Notes under the pieces: generated by a model | Databases searched by the model: none | Seen by the model: only the letters and a program-made list of their open reading frames with translations | Told to the model about the DNA's origin: nothing | Made by a program: the position numbers and the translations under genes | Shown here: piece by piece, positions 27,508-35,943 of the stretch | How positions within the stretch are numbered: the stretch's first letter is position 1 | Layout of the letters: each line of letters opens with the position of its first letter | DNA from: an uncultured Roseburia sp. | Lineage (GTDB): Bacteria; Bacillota; Clostridia; Lachnospirales; Lachnospiraceae | NCBI GenBank assembly: GCA_946002055.1 | Contig: CAMFYL010000011.1 | Coordinates: forward strand, 1-61,084 | Direction of reading: 5' to 3' | Length of the DNA: 61,084 nucleotides

Positions 27508-28047
27508 TTATTTCACTAGTGCAGAAATCGTCTTAAATGCCGGATGCTTTGCGCCCTGTAACAGTTCGTAAAGCACGGCCTCTGCCGAAGATATCTTTGC
27601 ACCTTCCTGCTCAGCCCGAACCAAGGCAAATGCCTTATCCATCTCGCTGCGGCTTGATACACAATCAGCCACCATAATGGTCTGGTATCCGGCCTCTTGC
27701 AGATCAATAATGGACTGCATCACACAAATATGGGCCTCCATACCGCAAATAATAATATTCTTTGTCCCCTCAGGAATCAAGTCCCTCACATCATGGGATG
27801 CCATCACACTAAAGGATGTCTTGTCAATAACAGGTGCATCCCCAACAACTTCAGCAATCTTTGGAACCGTTCCTCCAAGCCCTTTTGCATACTGTGTCGT
27901 GACAATCATTGGAATCTCAAGGGCGTGTAATCCCTCAAGAAGTATTTTACTTTTTCTTATCAGTTCTTCCGATGCTGACATAACAGGAACCAGCTTCTCC
28001 TGATAATCGATAACAATTGCAATGGTGTTTTTTGCTGTAATTCTCAT
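27508..28047 (-). CDS. Isochorismatase-family cysteine hydrolase
   Basis: A 179-residue protein with the complete catalytic triad of the family: Asp14 (IDYQEKL), Lys76 (IDKTSFS) and Cys108 (GMEAHICV). Such enzymes hydrolyse amides or isochorismate; the exact substrate cannot be read, and YcaC-like or nicotinamidase-like activities are possible. The ATG at 28047 has AAGGAGG at good spacing; the longer reading overlaps rimM and needs TTG. It is inserted between rimM and trmD, which are usually adjacent, with only short gaps on both sides. Confidence 0.85.
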   Translation of the reverse strand: MRITAKNTIAIVIDYQEKLVPVMSASEELIRKSKILLEGLHALEIPMIVTTQYAKGLGGTVPKIAEVVGDAPVIDKTSFSVMASHDVRDLIPEGTKNIIICGMEAHICVMQSIIDLQEAGYQTIMVADCVSSRSEMDKAFALVRAEQEGAKISSAEAVLYELLQGAKHPAFKTISALVK

Positions 28048-28057
28048 AGTAGCCTCC

Positions 28058-28567
28058 TTAATCAAGCAATCCGTTCATAGGGTGAACAAGAATCTCTCCC
28101 TTATCCAAGTCTACATCTAAAATACAGTCTTTGATAGCCGGGAAGAGAATTTCTTTGTTTTCCGGAGTCTTCACCACGTAAACATCGTTAGCTCCGGTAG
28201 TAATCACATCGCATACATTGCCGTATGATACGCCATTATCACCTATAACAGTCATATCAATAAGATCTGCAATAAAATACTCATCCTTCTGACACTTCAC
28301 GCGATTTTCTTTTGTAACGTAGAGACCGCATCCCTTAAAGCGCTCCACATCATTGATATTGTCATACTCTTTGAATTTGAGAATCACAAGATTCTTTTGA
28401 GGTCGGGCAGAGGTTACCTCCAAGGTAATTCTCTCTTTTCCGGTGTCTAAGATAAGCCCTTTCATGTTCTTAAAACGGGACACATCATCTGTCATAGGAA
28501 AAACTTTTACCTCTCCTTTAATCCCATGGGTTTGTGTAATTGCTCCAACTTGGTATAAATCTTCCAT
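28058..28567 (-). CDS. rimM: 16S rRNA processing protein RimM
   Basis: A 30S maturation factor that binds S19. Of 169 residues, the N-terminal RimM domain opens with VGAITQTHGIKGEVKVFP, and the C-terminal PRC-barrel holds DEYFIADLIDMTV and EILFPAIKDCILDVD. It begins 3 bases after the MATE transporter stop, so it may be expressed from upstream of that gene rather than from the ffh-rpsP operon. Confidence 0.96.
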   Translation of the reverse strand: MEDLYQVGAITQTHGIKGEVKVFPMTDDVSRFKNMKGLILDTGKERITLEVTSARPQKNLVILKFKEYDNINDVERFKGCGLYVTKENRVKCQKDEYFIADLIDMTVIGDNGVSYGNVCDVITTGANDVYVVKTPENKEILFPAIKDCILDVDLDKGEILVHPMNGLLD

Positions 28568-28570
28568 TGT

Positions 28571-29956
28571 TTACTCCTTTACAATATTCTGTAGCCAAAT
28601 CCCCTTCTTTACCAGAATAAATCCCAAAAGGGCTTTCAAGGTTTCCGTAAGATAACATGCCACATAAATCATAATCATGGAAAGTCCGGTAAATCGGCTT
28701 AGTGCATAGACAACCGGTACGCTGAGACACCAGATTGAGGCGCTGTCAAACAAAAAGGTAATAAACGTCTTGCCTCCGGATCGCAACGTAAAATATGCCG
28801 CGTGCAAAAATGCTGACTGTGGCATAAAGACTGCCGCAACCATAATAATCTGTGTTGCCAAATGGCGCACGTCGTCTGTTGTATTATATAGCATTGGAAA
28901 CAAAGGTGCAAATAACAGCATCAACACACCAACAATAAAGCATGCTCCCACAGAAAACGCAATCATCTTGGTATCGGTTTCTCTTGCCTCTTCCATCTCT
29001 CCTGCTCCCAGAAGCTGACCAACAATAATGGCAACCGAATCCCCCAGTGCAATAAACACTACATTAAACACATTATTAATGGTATTTGCAATGTTAAGAG
29101 ATGCAACAACACTTAACCCCCGCACCGAATAACACTGGGTAAGCATAGCCATGCCTGAAGCCCACAGTCCCTCGTTAAAGAGAAGAGGTGTCCCCTTGAT
29201 GACAATATTTTTCATAACATCACCGGGAATATAAAGGGATGCATACATTCCTGCAATGTAAGGGTTTTCCTTCTTATGCGTATGGGTCCAAAAAACAATA
29301 ATCGCGGTTTCCACATAACGGGACAAAACAGTTGCGATAGCCGCTCCTTCTACCCCAAGCTGCGGAAATCCAAATTTACCAAAAATTAACAAATAATTAA
29401 ATACAAGATTTACAAACACTGCAACAAGACCAGCCTTCATTGGAACAACCGTCTCGCCGCATTCGCGAAGGGTGCTTGCATATACCTGACCAATCATAAA
29501 TGCAGGTAACCCAAATAAAGTAACTGCCAAATACTGCTTTCCATACACAAGAATTGCCGCAGCATCGGAGGCCTTACCTTCACCACTTAAATAGAATGTG
29601 ATTAATGTATCTCCCATACAGCAAAATAAAACAATTGCAAGTGCTGTCAACAAAGTTACAATAAACAACTTAAATCGGAAGGTATACTGGATTCCCTTCA
29701 TATCCTGCTTGCCATAATACTGGGCAGTAAAAATACCTGCACCTGACACAGCGCCAAAGATACAAAGGAAATATACAAAGATCAGCTGATTCACAATGGA
29801 TGCACCGGACATCTGCACCGTTCCCATCTGACCAATCATAATGTTATCAAGAAGGCTCACAAAATTTGTAATACCATTTTGAATCATAATAGGAACTGCC
29901 AAAAACAGTACACGTTTATAAAACTTTTTATCTCCAATGAACTTTTTAAGATTCAT
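28571..29956 (-). CDS. MATE family efflux transporter
   Basis: A 461-residue membrane protein with about 12 hydrophobic spans in two homologous halves. MATE-type segments include MIQNGITNFVSLLDNIMIGQ near the N-terminus (about 25-44) and ALGDSVAIIVGQLLGAG in the second half. These are Na+- or H+-driven exporters of drugs and metabolites; the substrate is unknown. It starts after the DUF4097 terminator and sits 3 bases before rimM, an unusual position. A TATAAC element lies upstream, but no clear -35 is seen. Confidence 0.92.
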   Translation of the reverse strand: MNLKKFIGDKKFYKRVLFLAVPIMIQNGITNFVSLLDNIMIGQMGTVQMSGASIVNQLIFVYFLCIFGAVSGAGIFTAQYYGKQDMKGIQYTFRFKLFIVTLLTALAIVLFCCMGDTLITFYLSGEGKASDAAAILVYGKQYLAVTLFGLPAFMIGQVYASTLRECGETVVPMKAGLVAVFVNLVFNYLLIFGKFGFPQLGVEGAAIATVLSRYVETAIIVFWTHTHKKENPYIAGMYASLYIPGDVMKNIVIKGTPLLFNEGLWASGMAMLTQCYSVRGLSVVASLNIANTINNVFNVVFIALGDSVAIIVGQLLGAGEMEEARETDTKMIAFSVGACFIVGVLMLLFAPLFPMLYNTTDDVRHLATQIIMVAAVFMPQSAFLHAAYFTLRSGGKTFITFLFDSASIWCLSVPVVYALSRFTGLSMIMIYVACYLTETLKALLGFILVKKGIWLQNIVKE

Positions 29957-30007
29957 CTCAAACCCTCGCTTTCTTATGTTATAACTTAAGATGTCTAGAT
30001 ATTCTAC

Positions 30008-30056
30008 AACAAAAAGAGCCTTTTATCCATAGAAATCTATGAATATAAGGCTCTTT
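30008..30056 (-). terminator. Terminator of the DUF1700/DUF4097 operon
   Basis: A long imperfect hairpin: AAAGAGCC/GGCTCTTT outer arms and an inner CATAGA/TCTATG arm, followed on the minus strand by TTTTTGTTGT. It separates the envelope-stress-like pair from the MATE-rimM unit. Confidence 0.88.
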
Positions 30057-30072
30057 CTTATTTTAAAGAAAA

Positions 30073-30861
30073 CTAAAGTGTTTCATTTCCCTTTGAGAAA
30101 TTAATTTCCATACTTCCCACATCACAGTCGGCATCAATCTTATACTTGCCGCTTCCGTGTTTTTCGAACTGCTTTCTCATATGCTCGTTATTGATATGAA
30201 TGTCTCCTACACTTGCTTCCAAATCAAAGCTGTAATCAGACAAATCCTGTGCAGCATCAATATTAATACTTCCCACATCTGCACTTACTGTCAAATCCTT
30301 AAACTCGCATAAATAAAGACGAACATCTCCCACATCTGCTTCTATGGAAGAATCCCCCATCTGACAATTCTCTAGATTTACAGTTCCCACGTCTGCTGTG
30401 ATGGTTGTTTTCTTACTGGTAACACCCTTTATCTTAACATCTCCCACATCTGCATCAATTTCTGTACGATCCAGATTTATGTTTTCCGGCATTGTAATAG
30501 TAATTCTACAAGAATGCTCTCCTGTTATATTCTTGTGAGGATGTTTTTGTGTTACTTTAAGAACACCGTCCTTAACATCATAGGATGGAACGCCACTGCG
30601 GTGTACGCTCCATTCAATTTTATATTCATCTCCCTGCACAATATTGACAGAGGCAATATCCGCATCTACATCAATGGATGTAAAGGGATCTAAAGTAAAT
30701 TCTGCATCTTCTGTAGAAGATGATGTATCGTCACCTTCCACTTCTTCATCCCACCAGCGTTCCACATGGCGCATTGCTTTACCTGTATGGTAAATGGTTC
30801 CAAAAATAATACATCCAATGGTAAGTATACTAAGTAGTATTAAATATATGGCTCTCTTCAT
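30073..30861 (-). CDS. DUF4097 beta-strand-repeat protein, membrane-anchored
   Basis: 262 residues. An N-terminal membrane anchor (about 4-24) and an acidic linker precede a repeated beta-solenoid-like domain. The unit ADVGDV or close variants (ADVGTV, ADVGSI, ASVGDI, CDVGSM) recurs about every 20 residues from about 145 to 255. DUF4097 proteins are often encoded with a DUF1700-like partner and linked to envelope stress (LiaF-like systems). The partner gene lies 2 bases upstream. It probably faces outside the membrane. Confidence 0.8.
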   Translation of the reverse strand: MKRAIYLILLSILTIGCIIFGTIYHTGKAMRHVERWWDEEVEGDDTSSSTEDAEFTLDPFTSIDVDADIASVNIVQGDEYKIEWSVHRSGVPSYDVKDGVLKVTQKHPHKNITGEHSCRITITMPENINLDRTEIDADVGDVKIKGVTSKKTTITADVGTVNLENCQMGDSSIEADVGDVRLYLCEFKDLTVSADVGSINIDAAQDLSDYSFDLEASVGDIHINNEHMRKQFEKHGSGKYKIDADCDVGSMEINFSKGNETL

Positions 30862-30863
30862 GG

Positions 30864-31319
30864 TTACTGCACCTCCTCTTCAAAGAAAATCCCCACAATC
30901 AAGCCACGAACCACTGCGGCGATTGGCCAGATAATCCATGAAATATACCAGTCGAAGGTGAGAAAGCTATAAATAAGATAAATACAGGTGACCGTTGGCC
31001 AAAAGACAGACATAATGCTGTCTAATACCTTATTGCCTGATGTTTTCTTTTTCCTGCATCCATTTTTTGCAGGCTGATTCTGGTATGGATTGCTATACTG
31101 ATAGCTGCTGTGTGTTGTCTCCTGAGATGATGTGCTACTGTTTGCAGAAAACTCCGCAATCACCAAGCCTATCACTTCACTCTCAGATTTCCCCTGAGAA
31201 ATCAGTTCATGATATCTATTCTCCATCTTGCGTCCCAGAGCTTCCTTTGCAGCCCTAGTTTCTTCCGTGTCCGGCAATTTTAAAAACATTGCATCCAAAT
31301 AGTTTCTGATTGCTTCCAT
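30864..31319 (-). CDS. DUF1700-like (permease-prefix type) membrane protein
   Basis: 151 residues. The N-terminal 60 form helices like DUF1700/permease-prefix domains (ALGRKMENRYHELISQGKSESEVI). A Ser/Gln/Tyr-rich linker and a basic patch follow, then two hydrophobic spans near the C-terminus (about 108-145). The start at ATG 31319 follows AAGGAG; the longer reading frame overlaps the promoter. These proteins commonly pair with DUF4097 proteins and a PadR regulator, but no PadR gene is present here. Confidence 0.7.
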   Translation of the reverse strand: MEAIRNYLDAMFLKLPDTEETRAAKEALGRKMENRYHELISQGKSESEVIGLVIAEFSANSSTSSQETTHSSYQYSNPYQNQPAKNGCRKKKTSGNKVLDSIMSVFWPTVTCIYLIYSFLTFDWYISWIIWPIAAVVRGLIVGIFFEEEVQ

Positions 31320-31355
31320 GTTGTAATTCTCCTTTTCATCTTCTTGTTTTTCTTT

Positions 31356-31384
31356 ATCATACACGTGTTATATAACATTTTCAA
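31356..31384 (-). promoter_or_regulatory. Promoter of the DUF1700/DUF4097 operon
   Basis: Minus strand: -35 TTGAAA (31379-31384), a 17-base spacer and -10 TATGAT (31356-31361). The spacer is almost filled by a palindrome. Confidence 0.8.
31366..31377. promoter_or_regulatory. Palindromic operator candidate
   Basis: TGTTATATAACA is a perfect 12-base palindrome between the -35 and -10 boxes. It is joined to a second palindrome, ACACGTGT (31361-31368). The position suits a dimeric repressor that blocks RNA polymerase. The regulator is not identified. Confidence 0.5.
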
Positions 31385-31425
31385 GCAAAAACAAGATGAA
31401 TTACATAAAAATGACCATAAGTTGC

Positions 31426-31456
31426 AAAAAAAGCTCCGAATCCATAGACTCGGAGC
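31426..31456 (-). terminator. khpA intrinsic terminator
   Basis: Minus strand: stem GCTCCGA/TCGGAGC with a 10-base loop, followed by seven T. It lies just after khpA and ends the ylxM-ffh-rpsP-khpA transcript. Confidence 0.93.
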
Positions 31457-31462
31457 CTTCAA

Positions 31463-31690
31463 TTATACAATGTCTACAACAACCTTCTTGTCTGTCTTAG
31501 AGGCGGCTGCTTTCACAACGGAGCGAATTGCCTTTGCAATACGACCTTGTTTTCCGATTACCTTGCCCATGTCAGAAGCGGCAACATGAAGCTCAATCAC
31601 AATAGACTTTTCATCTTCCGTCTCCGTGACAACAACTTCTTCAGGGGCATCAACCAGTGACTTTGCAATTACTTCAACTAATTCTTTCAT
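31463..31690 (-). CDS. khpA: KH-domain RNA-binding protein KhpA
   Basis: A 75-residue single KH domain with the GxxG loop in GKVIGKQGRIAKAIR. KhpA-type proteins (YlqC) bind RNA, often with KhpB/Jag, and influence cell size and division in some Firmicutes. It lies in the conserved rpsP-khpA pair. The ATG at 31690 is preferred over the GTG one codon upstream because of the GAGGTAAAGGTG leader. Confidence 0.93.
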   Translation of the reverse strand: MKELVEVIAKSLVDAPEEVVVTETEDEKSIVIELHVAASDMGKVIGKQGRIAKAIRSVVKAAASKTDKKVVVDIV

Positions 31691-31717
31691 CACCTTTACC
31701 TCGTTCTTTCAAATGAC

Positions 31718-31963
31718 TTATTTCTCAATACCAGCCTGCTTGAAAATTCTAGCTACAGTCTCTGTAGGCTGTGCGCCATTTGCCAACCACTTCTTAGCCA
31801 ATTCTTCATTTACATGATACTCGCTAGGATCCTTTGTTGGATCGTAAGTTCCGATCTCCTCGATGCATCTACCATCTCTAGGTGCTCTGGAATCTGCTAC
31901 TACGATTCTGTAGAAAGGAGCCTTCTTCTGTCCCATTCTTCTTAATCTAATCTTTACTGCCAT
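31718..31963 (-). CDS. rpsP: 30S ribosomal protein S16
   Basis: An 81-residue S16 with the hallmark [20 protein letters not shown] start and the GTYDPTK segment. It is a 30S assembly protein. It lies between ffh and khpA as in most Firmicutes, with an AGGAGG site upstream. Confidence 0.98.
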   Translation of the reverse strand: MAVKIRLRRMGQKKAPFYRIVVADSRAPRDGRCIEEIGTYDPTKDPSEYHVNEELAKKWLANGAQPTETVARIFKQAGIEK

Positions 31964-32000
31964 TTTTTGTTCCTCCTAAATAAAAAATAATTGTTATATG

Positions 32001-33353
32001 TTAAAAAGGAAATTTCATTCTTCCTCTTTTACCACCCATCATACCAGGCATCTTTTTCATCATTTTCTTTGTCTGGTCAAACTGCTTAATGAATCGGTTT
32101 ACCTCCGCAATATCAACGCCGGCACCACGTGCCAATCTCTTCTTACGGCTAGGATTCATAAGCTTTGGATTGGCTCTCTCCTCCGGTGTCATAGAAAGGA
32201 TAATCGCCTCGATGTGGGCTAGCTTCTTATCATCAATAGCCCCCTCAATCTGTGACAGCTGAGATGAGTTCATACCAGGAATCATTCCCGGCATCATACC
32301 AAGCACGCTGCTTAGTCCACCCATCTTCTTCATCTGAGCCATAGAATCCAAATAATCATTATAGTCAAACTCTGCCTTGCGCATTTTGCGCGACAAGTCT
32401 TTTGCCTTATCTTCGTCAATGGTGGCCTCTGCCTTTTCAATCAAGGAAAGTACATCACCCATTCCCAGAATGCGAGACGCCATACGGTCCGGATAAAACT
32501 GTTCCAAATCATCAAGCTTCTCTCCCATACCACAAAAGAGAATCGGCTTGCCCGTTACAGCTCGAATAGAAAGTGCCGCACCACCCCTGGTATCACCGTC
32601 TAACTTGGTAAGAACTACTCCGTCGATGCCAATCTTCTCATCGAAGGTACCGGCAACATTTACCGCGTCCTGACCTGTCATAGCATCCACTACAAGAAAC
32701 GTCTGAGCAACGTCAACAGATTCCTTAATATCAACAAGCTCACCCATCATTTCTTCATCCACATGAAGACGACCGGCGGTATCTAAAATCACCACATTGT
32801 GACCATTCTTCTTGGCATGTTCCATTGCAGCTTTTGCAATATTGGATGGCTTATTCTTATCGCCCATAGCAAAGACTTCAACGCCCTGCTTCTCACCATT
32901 AATCTGCAACTGGGTAATGGCTGCCGGTCGGTATACGTCACAGGCAACCAAAAGCGGCTTCTTACCCTTCTTCTTCACATGGCCTGCAAGCTTCGCTGTT
33001 GTGGTTGTCTTACCGGCACCCTGCAGACCTACCATCATAATAACGGTAATCTGCTGTCCCGGGCGATATGCAATCTCTGCGGTCTCGGAACCCATTAAGT
33101 TCACAAGTTCCTCGTTAACAATCTTAATCACCATCTGCCCCGGATTGAGACCATTCATAACGTCAGCGCCAACGGCTCTCTCCTGTACGGTCTTTACAAA
33201 GTTCTTGACAACCTTGAAATTAACATCAGCTTCCAGCAAAGCCATCTTAACTTCCTTAAGAGCGGCTTTCACATCATCTTCCGTCAATCGGCCTTTACTG
33301 CGAAGATTCTTAAATACATTCTGAAGTTTGTCTGACAAGCTATCAAATGCCAT
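32001..33353 (-). CDS. ffh: Signal recognition particle protein Ffh
   Basis: An SRP54 GTPase that binds signal sequences and SRP RNA and delivers ribosomes to FtsY. Of 450 residues: N domain, G domain with P-loop GLQGAGKTT (109-117), DTAGR and TKLDGD motifs, and a Met-rich M domain (GMMPGMIPGM; C-terminal MMKKMPGMMGGKRGRM). It starts 1 base after the ylxM stop, so the two genes are co-translated. FtsY is encoded two genes upstream in the window. Confidence 0.98.
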   Translation of the reverse strand: MAFDSLSDKLQNVFKNLRSKGRLTEDDVKAALKEVKMALLEADVNFKVVKNFVKTVQERAVGADVMNGLNPGQMVIKIVNEELVNLMGSETAEIAYRPGQQITVIMMVGLQGAGKTTTTAKLAGHVKKKGKKPLLVACDVYRPAAITQLQINGEKQGVEVFAMGDKNKPSNIAKAAMEHAKKNGHNVVILDTAGRLHVDEEMMGELVDIKESVDVAQTFLVVDAMTGQDAVNVAGTFDEKIGIDGVVLTKLDGDTRGGAALSIRAVTGKPILFCGMGEKLDDLEQFYPDRMASRILGMGDVLSLIEKAEATIDEDKAKDLSRKMRKAEFDYNDYLDSMAQMKKMGGLSSVLGMMPGMIPGMNSSQLSQIEGAIDDKKLAHIEAIILSMTPEERANPKLMNPSRKKRLARGAGVDIAEVNRFIKQFDQTKKMMKKMPGMMGGKRGRMKFPF

Positions 33354-33354
33354 A

Positions 33355-33699
33355 CTATAATTCCTCTAAAATCTGGTTGGAAATGGTAGAAATCTCATAT
33401 AACGTTTCCTCTACCGCATCCTGTGATGATGTGCGAACCAAGGTATCAATCTGTTCCACCTTATGGCGAATCGCAACGAATTTCTCAATGAGGTGAAGCT
33501 TCGCTTCATATCCCTCTAGCGTCTTAGTGGAACGACGGATCACATCATGCACCGCCTGGCGGCTAATGCCCTGTTCCGCAGCAATCTCGCTTAAGGACAA
33601 ATCATTGATAACAAAATCCTCAAAAATACTCCTCTGGTGAACATTTAATAGTTCGCCATAGAAATCATATAAATATCCTTGCGCAATCTTATCCTTCAT
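33355..33699 (-). CDS. ylxM: YlxM family DNA/RNA-binding HTH protein
   Basis: A 114-residue UPF0122 protein with a sigma-region-4-like helix-turn-helix (LSLSEIAAEQGISRQAVHDV, about 34-53). It is nearly always encoded just upstream of ffh. In streptococci YlxM binds SRP components and modulates their GTPase activity. It is driven by the strong promoter at 33715-33743. Confidence 0.95.
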   Translation of the reverse strand: MKDKIAQGYLYDFYGELLNVHQRSIFEDFVINDLSLSEIAAEQGISRQAVHDVIRRSTKTLEGYEAKLHLIEKFVAIRHKVEQIDTLVRTSSQDAVEETLYEISTISNQILEEL

Positions 33700-33714
33700 A
33701 ACATCACCCTAGAT

Positions 33715-33743
33715 AATATACCCTATAAAAAAAGTGGTGTCAA
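33715..33743 (-). promoter_or_regulatory. ylxM-ffh-rpsP-khpA promoter
   Basis: Minus strand: consensus -35 TTGACA (33738-33743), a 17-base spacer and -10 TATATT (33715-33720). The -35 box lies inside one arm of the ilvA terminator stem. Confidence 0.88.
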
Positions 33744-33767
33744 GTATTTTTTCTTGACACCACTTTT
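33727..33767 (-). terminator. ilvA terminator
   Basis: Minus strand: a perfect 15-bp stem AAAAGTGGTGTCAAG/CTTGACACCACTTTT with an 8-base loop and a T-run. It ends the rnc-smc-ftsY-ilvA transcript and contains the -35 box of the next promoter. Confidence 0.93.
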
Positions 33768-33772
33768 GCCCA

Positions 33773-34984
33773 TTAAAGACTGGTTCTCACAACCTTTGGC
33801 TTATAGCCCCCGGCTTCCAAGCCTTTCAAAATCTGTTCTTTGTGTTCAGAGCCAAATGCTTCCAATGTAATACGAAGTTCTACCGCAGCATTTCTGTTGG
33901 TGGAAACAAACTGATTGTGTTCCAGTTTAATTACATTGCCCTGAACATCGGCAATGGTCTGAGATACCCGGGCCAACTCCCCCGGCTTATCCGGCAAAAG
34001 TACGGAAACGGTAAAGATTCTATCTCGAAAGATCAATCCTTGTTGTACCACCGATGACATGGTAATCACATCCATGTTTCCACCACTTAAGATAGAAACC
34101 ACACGCTTGCCTTTCACATTTAACTTGTTTAATGCGGCAACCGTAAGCAGACCTGAGTTTTCCACTACCATCTTATGATTTTCTACCATATCAAGGAAAG
34201 AAACAATCAGCTCATCATCCTCAACCGTAATAATATCGTCCAAATTCTTCTGAATATATGGGAAAATATTTTCCCCCGGGGTCTTTACCGCAGTACCATC
34301 TGCAATTGTATTGACACCAGAAAGTGTTGTTACCTTTCCGTTAGCCAAAGAAGCCTGCATACAGTTTGCACCAGCGGGTTCCACACCAATCACTTTAATC
34401 TTAGGATTCAAAAGCTTTGCAAGGGTGGAGACACCGGTGGCAAGTCCCCCACCGCCTATCGGAACAAGAATATATTCCACCAATGGAAGTTCCTTAAAGA
34501 TTTCCATTGCTATGGTTCCCTGTCCGGTAGCTACTGCCAAATCATCAAAGGGATGAATAAAAGTGTATCCCTGCTCTTCGGCAAGTTCATATGCCTTTGC
34601 GCATGCCTCATCATATACATCACCGAAAAGTACCACTTCAGCACCATAGCCTTTGGTTCGATTCACCTTAATCAGTGGTGTTGTTGTAGGCATAACAATG
34701 GTTGCCTTTACACCAAATTTCTTGGCAGCGTAGGCAACGCCCTGAGCATGGTTGCCTGCAGATGCTGTAATCAAACCTTTCTTACGCTCTTCCTCTGTCA
34801 ATGTACTGATTTTGTAATAGGCACCTCTTACCTTATAGGCACCGGTAAACTGCATATTCTCAGGCTTTAAATACACCTGATTGCCTGTCTTCTCGCTGAG
34901 AAAATCACTGTAAATAAGCTTTGTCTCTGATGTGACATCGCCTACGATTTTGCTGGCTTCCTCAAACTTATCTAATGTCAACAT
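33773..34984 (-). CDS. ilvA: Threonine ammonia-lyase (threonine dehydratase)
   Basis: A PLP enzyme that converts threonine to 2-oxobutyrate and ammonia. Of 403 residues, Lys51 in TGAYKVRGA binds PLP, the phosphate loop is PIGGGGLATGV, and the last 75 residues form one ACT-like regulatory domain (from about 325). The single ACT domain is typical of the shorter Gram-positive or catabolic (TdcB-like) form. It starts 17 bases after ftsY, an unexpected metabolic member of the smc-ftsY unit. Confidence 0.93.
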   Translation of the reverse strand: MLTLDKFEEASKIVGDVTSETKLIYSDFLSEKTGNQVYLKPENMQFTGAYKVRGAYYKISTLTEEERKKGLITASAGNHAQGVAYAAKKFGVKATIVMPTTTPLIKVNRTKGYGAEVVLFGDVYDEACAKAYELAEEQGYTFIHPFDDLAVATGQGTIAMEIFKELPLVEYILVPIGGGGLATGVSTLAKLLNPKIKVIGVEPAGANCMQASLANGKVTTLSGVNTIADGTAVKTPGENIFPYIQKNLDDIITVEDDELIVSFLDMVENHKMVVENSGLLTVAALNKLNVKGKRVVSILSGGNMDVITMSSVVQQGLIFRDRIFTVSVLLPDKPGELARVSQTIADVQGNVIKLEHNQFVSTNRNAAVELRITLEAFGSEHKEQILKGLEAGGYKPKVVRTSL

Positions 34985-35001
34985 GTAAAAATCATCCCTT
35001 T

Positions 35002-35931
35002 CTATTGGGCATCTGCATAAAACAGAGCCTCTACAAATTCCTGTGAATCAAACTTCTCCAAATCATCAATGGTTTCACCGACGCCAATGTACTTTACCGG
35101 AATACCTAATTCCGCCTGAATTGCAACGGCAATACCACCCTTTGCAGTACCGTCTAGTTTTGTTAATACAATACCACTTAAATCCGTCACTTCTGAAAAT
35201 TCCTTAGCCTGTGCCAAGGCATTTTGTCCGGTTGTTCCATCCAATACCACCAAAGTTTCCCGATATGCATCCGGAAATTCCTTATCAATAATATTGTTAA
35301 TCTTATGCAACTCCGACATTAAGTTTTTCTTATTATGAAGGCGTCCTGCAGTATCAATCAATAAAATATCTGTCTTTCTGGCCTTTGCAGCCGCAATGGC
35401 ATCGAAAACAACAGAGGCAGGGTCATTCCCCTCCTGTCCTCCAATCATATCTACATTTGAACGATTGGCCCATTCCTTTAGCTGCTCCCCTGCCGCGGCA
35501 CGAAAGGTATCTGCAGCAGCAAGTAGCACCTTCTTGTTCTGTCCTCTAAATTTTGCAGCAAGCTTACCAATGGTTGTTGTCTTTCCCACACCATTGACGC
35601 CTACCACCAGCACCACAGATGTGCGGTTTTCAAACTCATAAGCCGCTTCGCCGATATCCATCTGTTCTCTGATACTGTCAATGAGCAACTGCTTACAATC
35701 AGCCGGTTCTTTAATTTTCTGTTCTTTTACCTTACGTTTCAGGTCCTCCAAAATGCTTTCCGTGGTGGCAACACCTATGTCTCCCATAATGAGAATTTCT
35801 TCCAATTCTTCATAGAAATCATCATCGATATTGGTAAATCCACGGAATACATAATCCATGTTTTTCACAAAGTTATCTCTTGTTTTTGAAAGTCCTGCTA
35901 ATAATCGTTTAAAGAATCCGCCTTCTGCCAT
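35002..35931 (-). CDS. ftsY: Signal recognition particle receptor FtsY
   Basis: The SRP receptor GTPase, which docks Ffh-ribosome complexes at the membrane. At 309 residues it has a short N domain without the long acidic A domain of enterobacteria. The P-loop is GVNGVGKTT (111-119), followed by DTAGRLHNK and TKLDGTAKGG. It is 12 bases after smc. An amphipathic N-terminus (FFKRLLAGLSKTR) is the likely membrane-targeting helix. Confidence 0.97.
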   Translation of the reverse strand: MAEGGFFKRLLAGLSKTRDNFVKNMDYVFRGFTNIDDDFYEELEEILIMGDIGVATTESILEDLKRKVKEQKIKEPADCKQLLIDSIREQMDIGEAAYEFENRTSVVLVVGVNGVGKTTTIGKLAAKFRGQNKKVLLAAADTFRAAAGEQLKEWANRSNVDMIGGQEGNDPASVVFDAIAAAKARKTDILLIDTAGRLHNKKNLMSELHKINNIIDKEFPDAYRETLVVLDGTTGQNALAQAKEFSEVTDLSGIVLTKLDGTAKGGIAVAIQAELGIPVKYIGVGETIDDLEKFDSQEFVEALFYADAQ

Positions 35932-35943
35932 ATTATCACTTCC

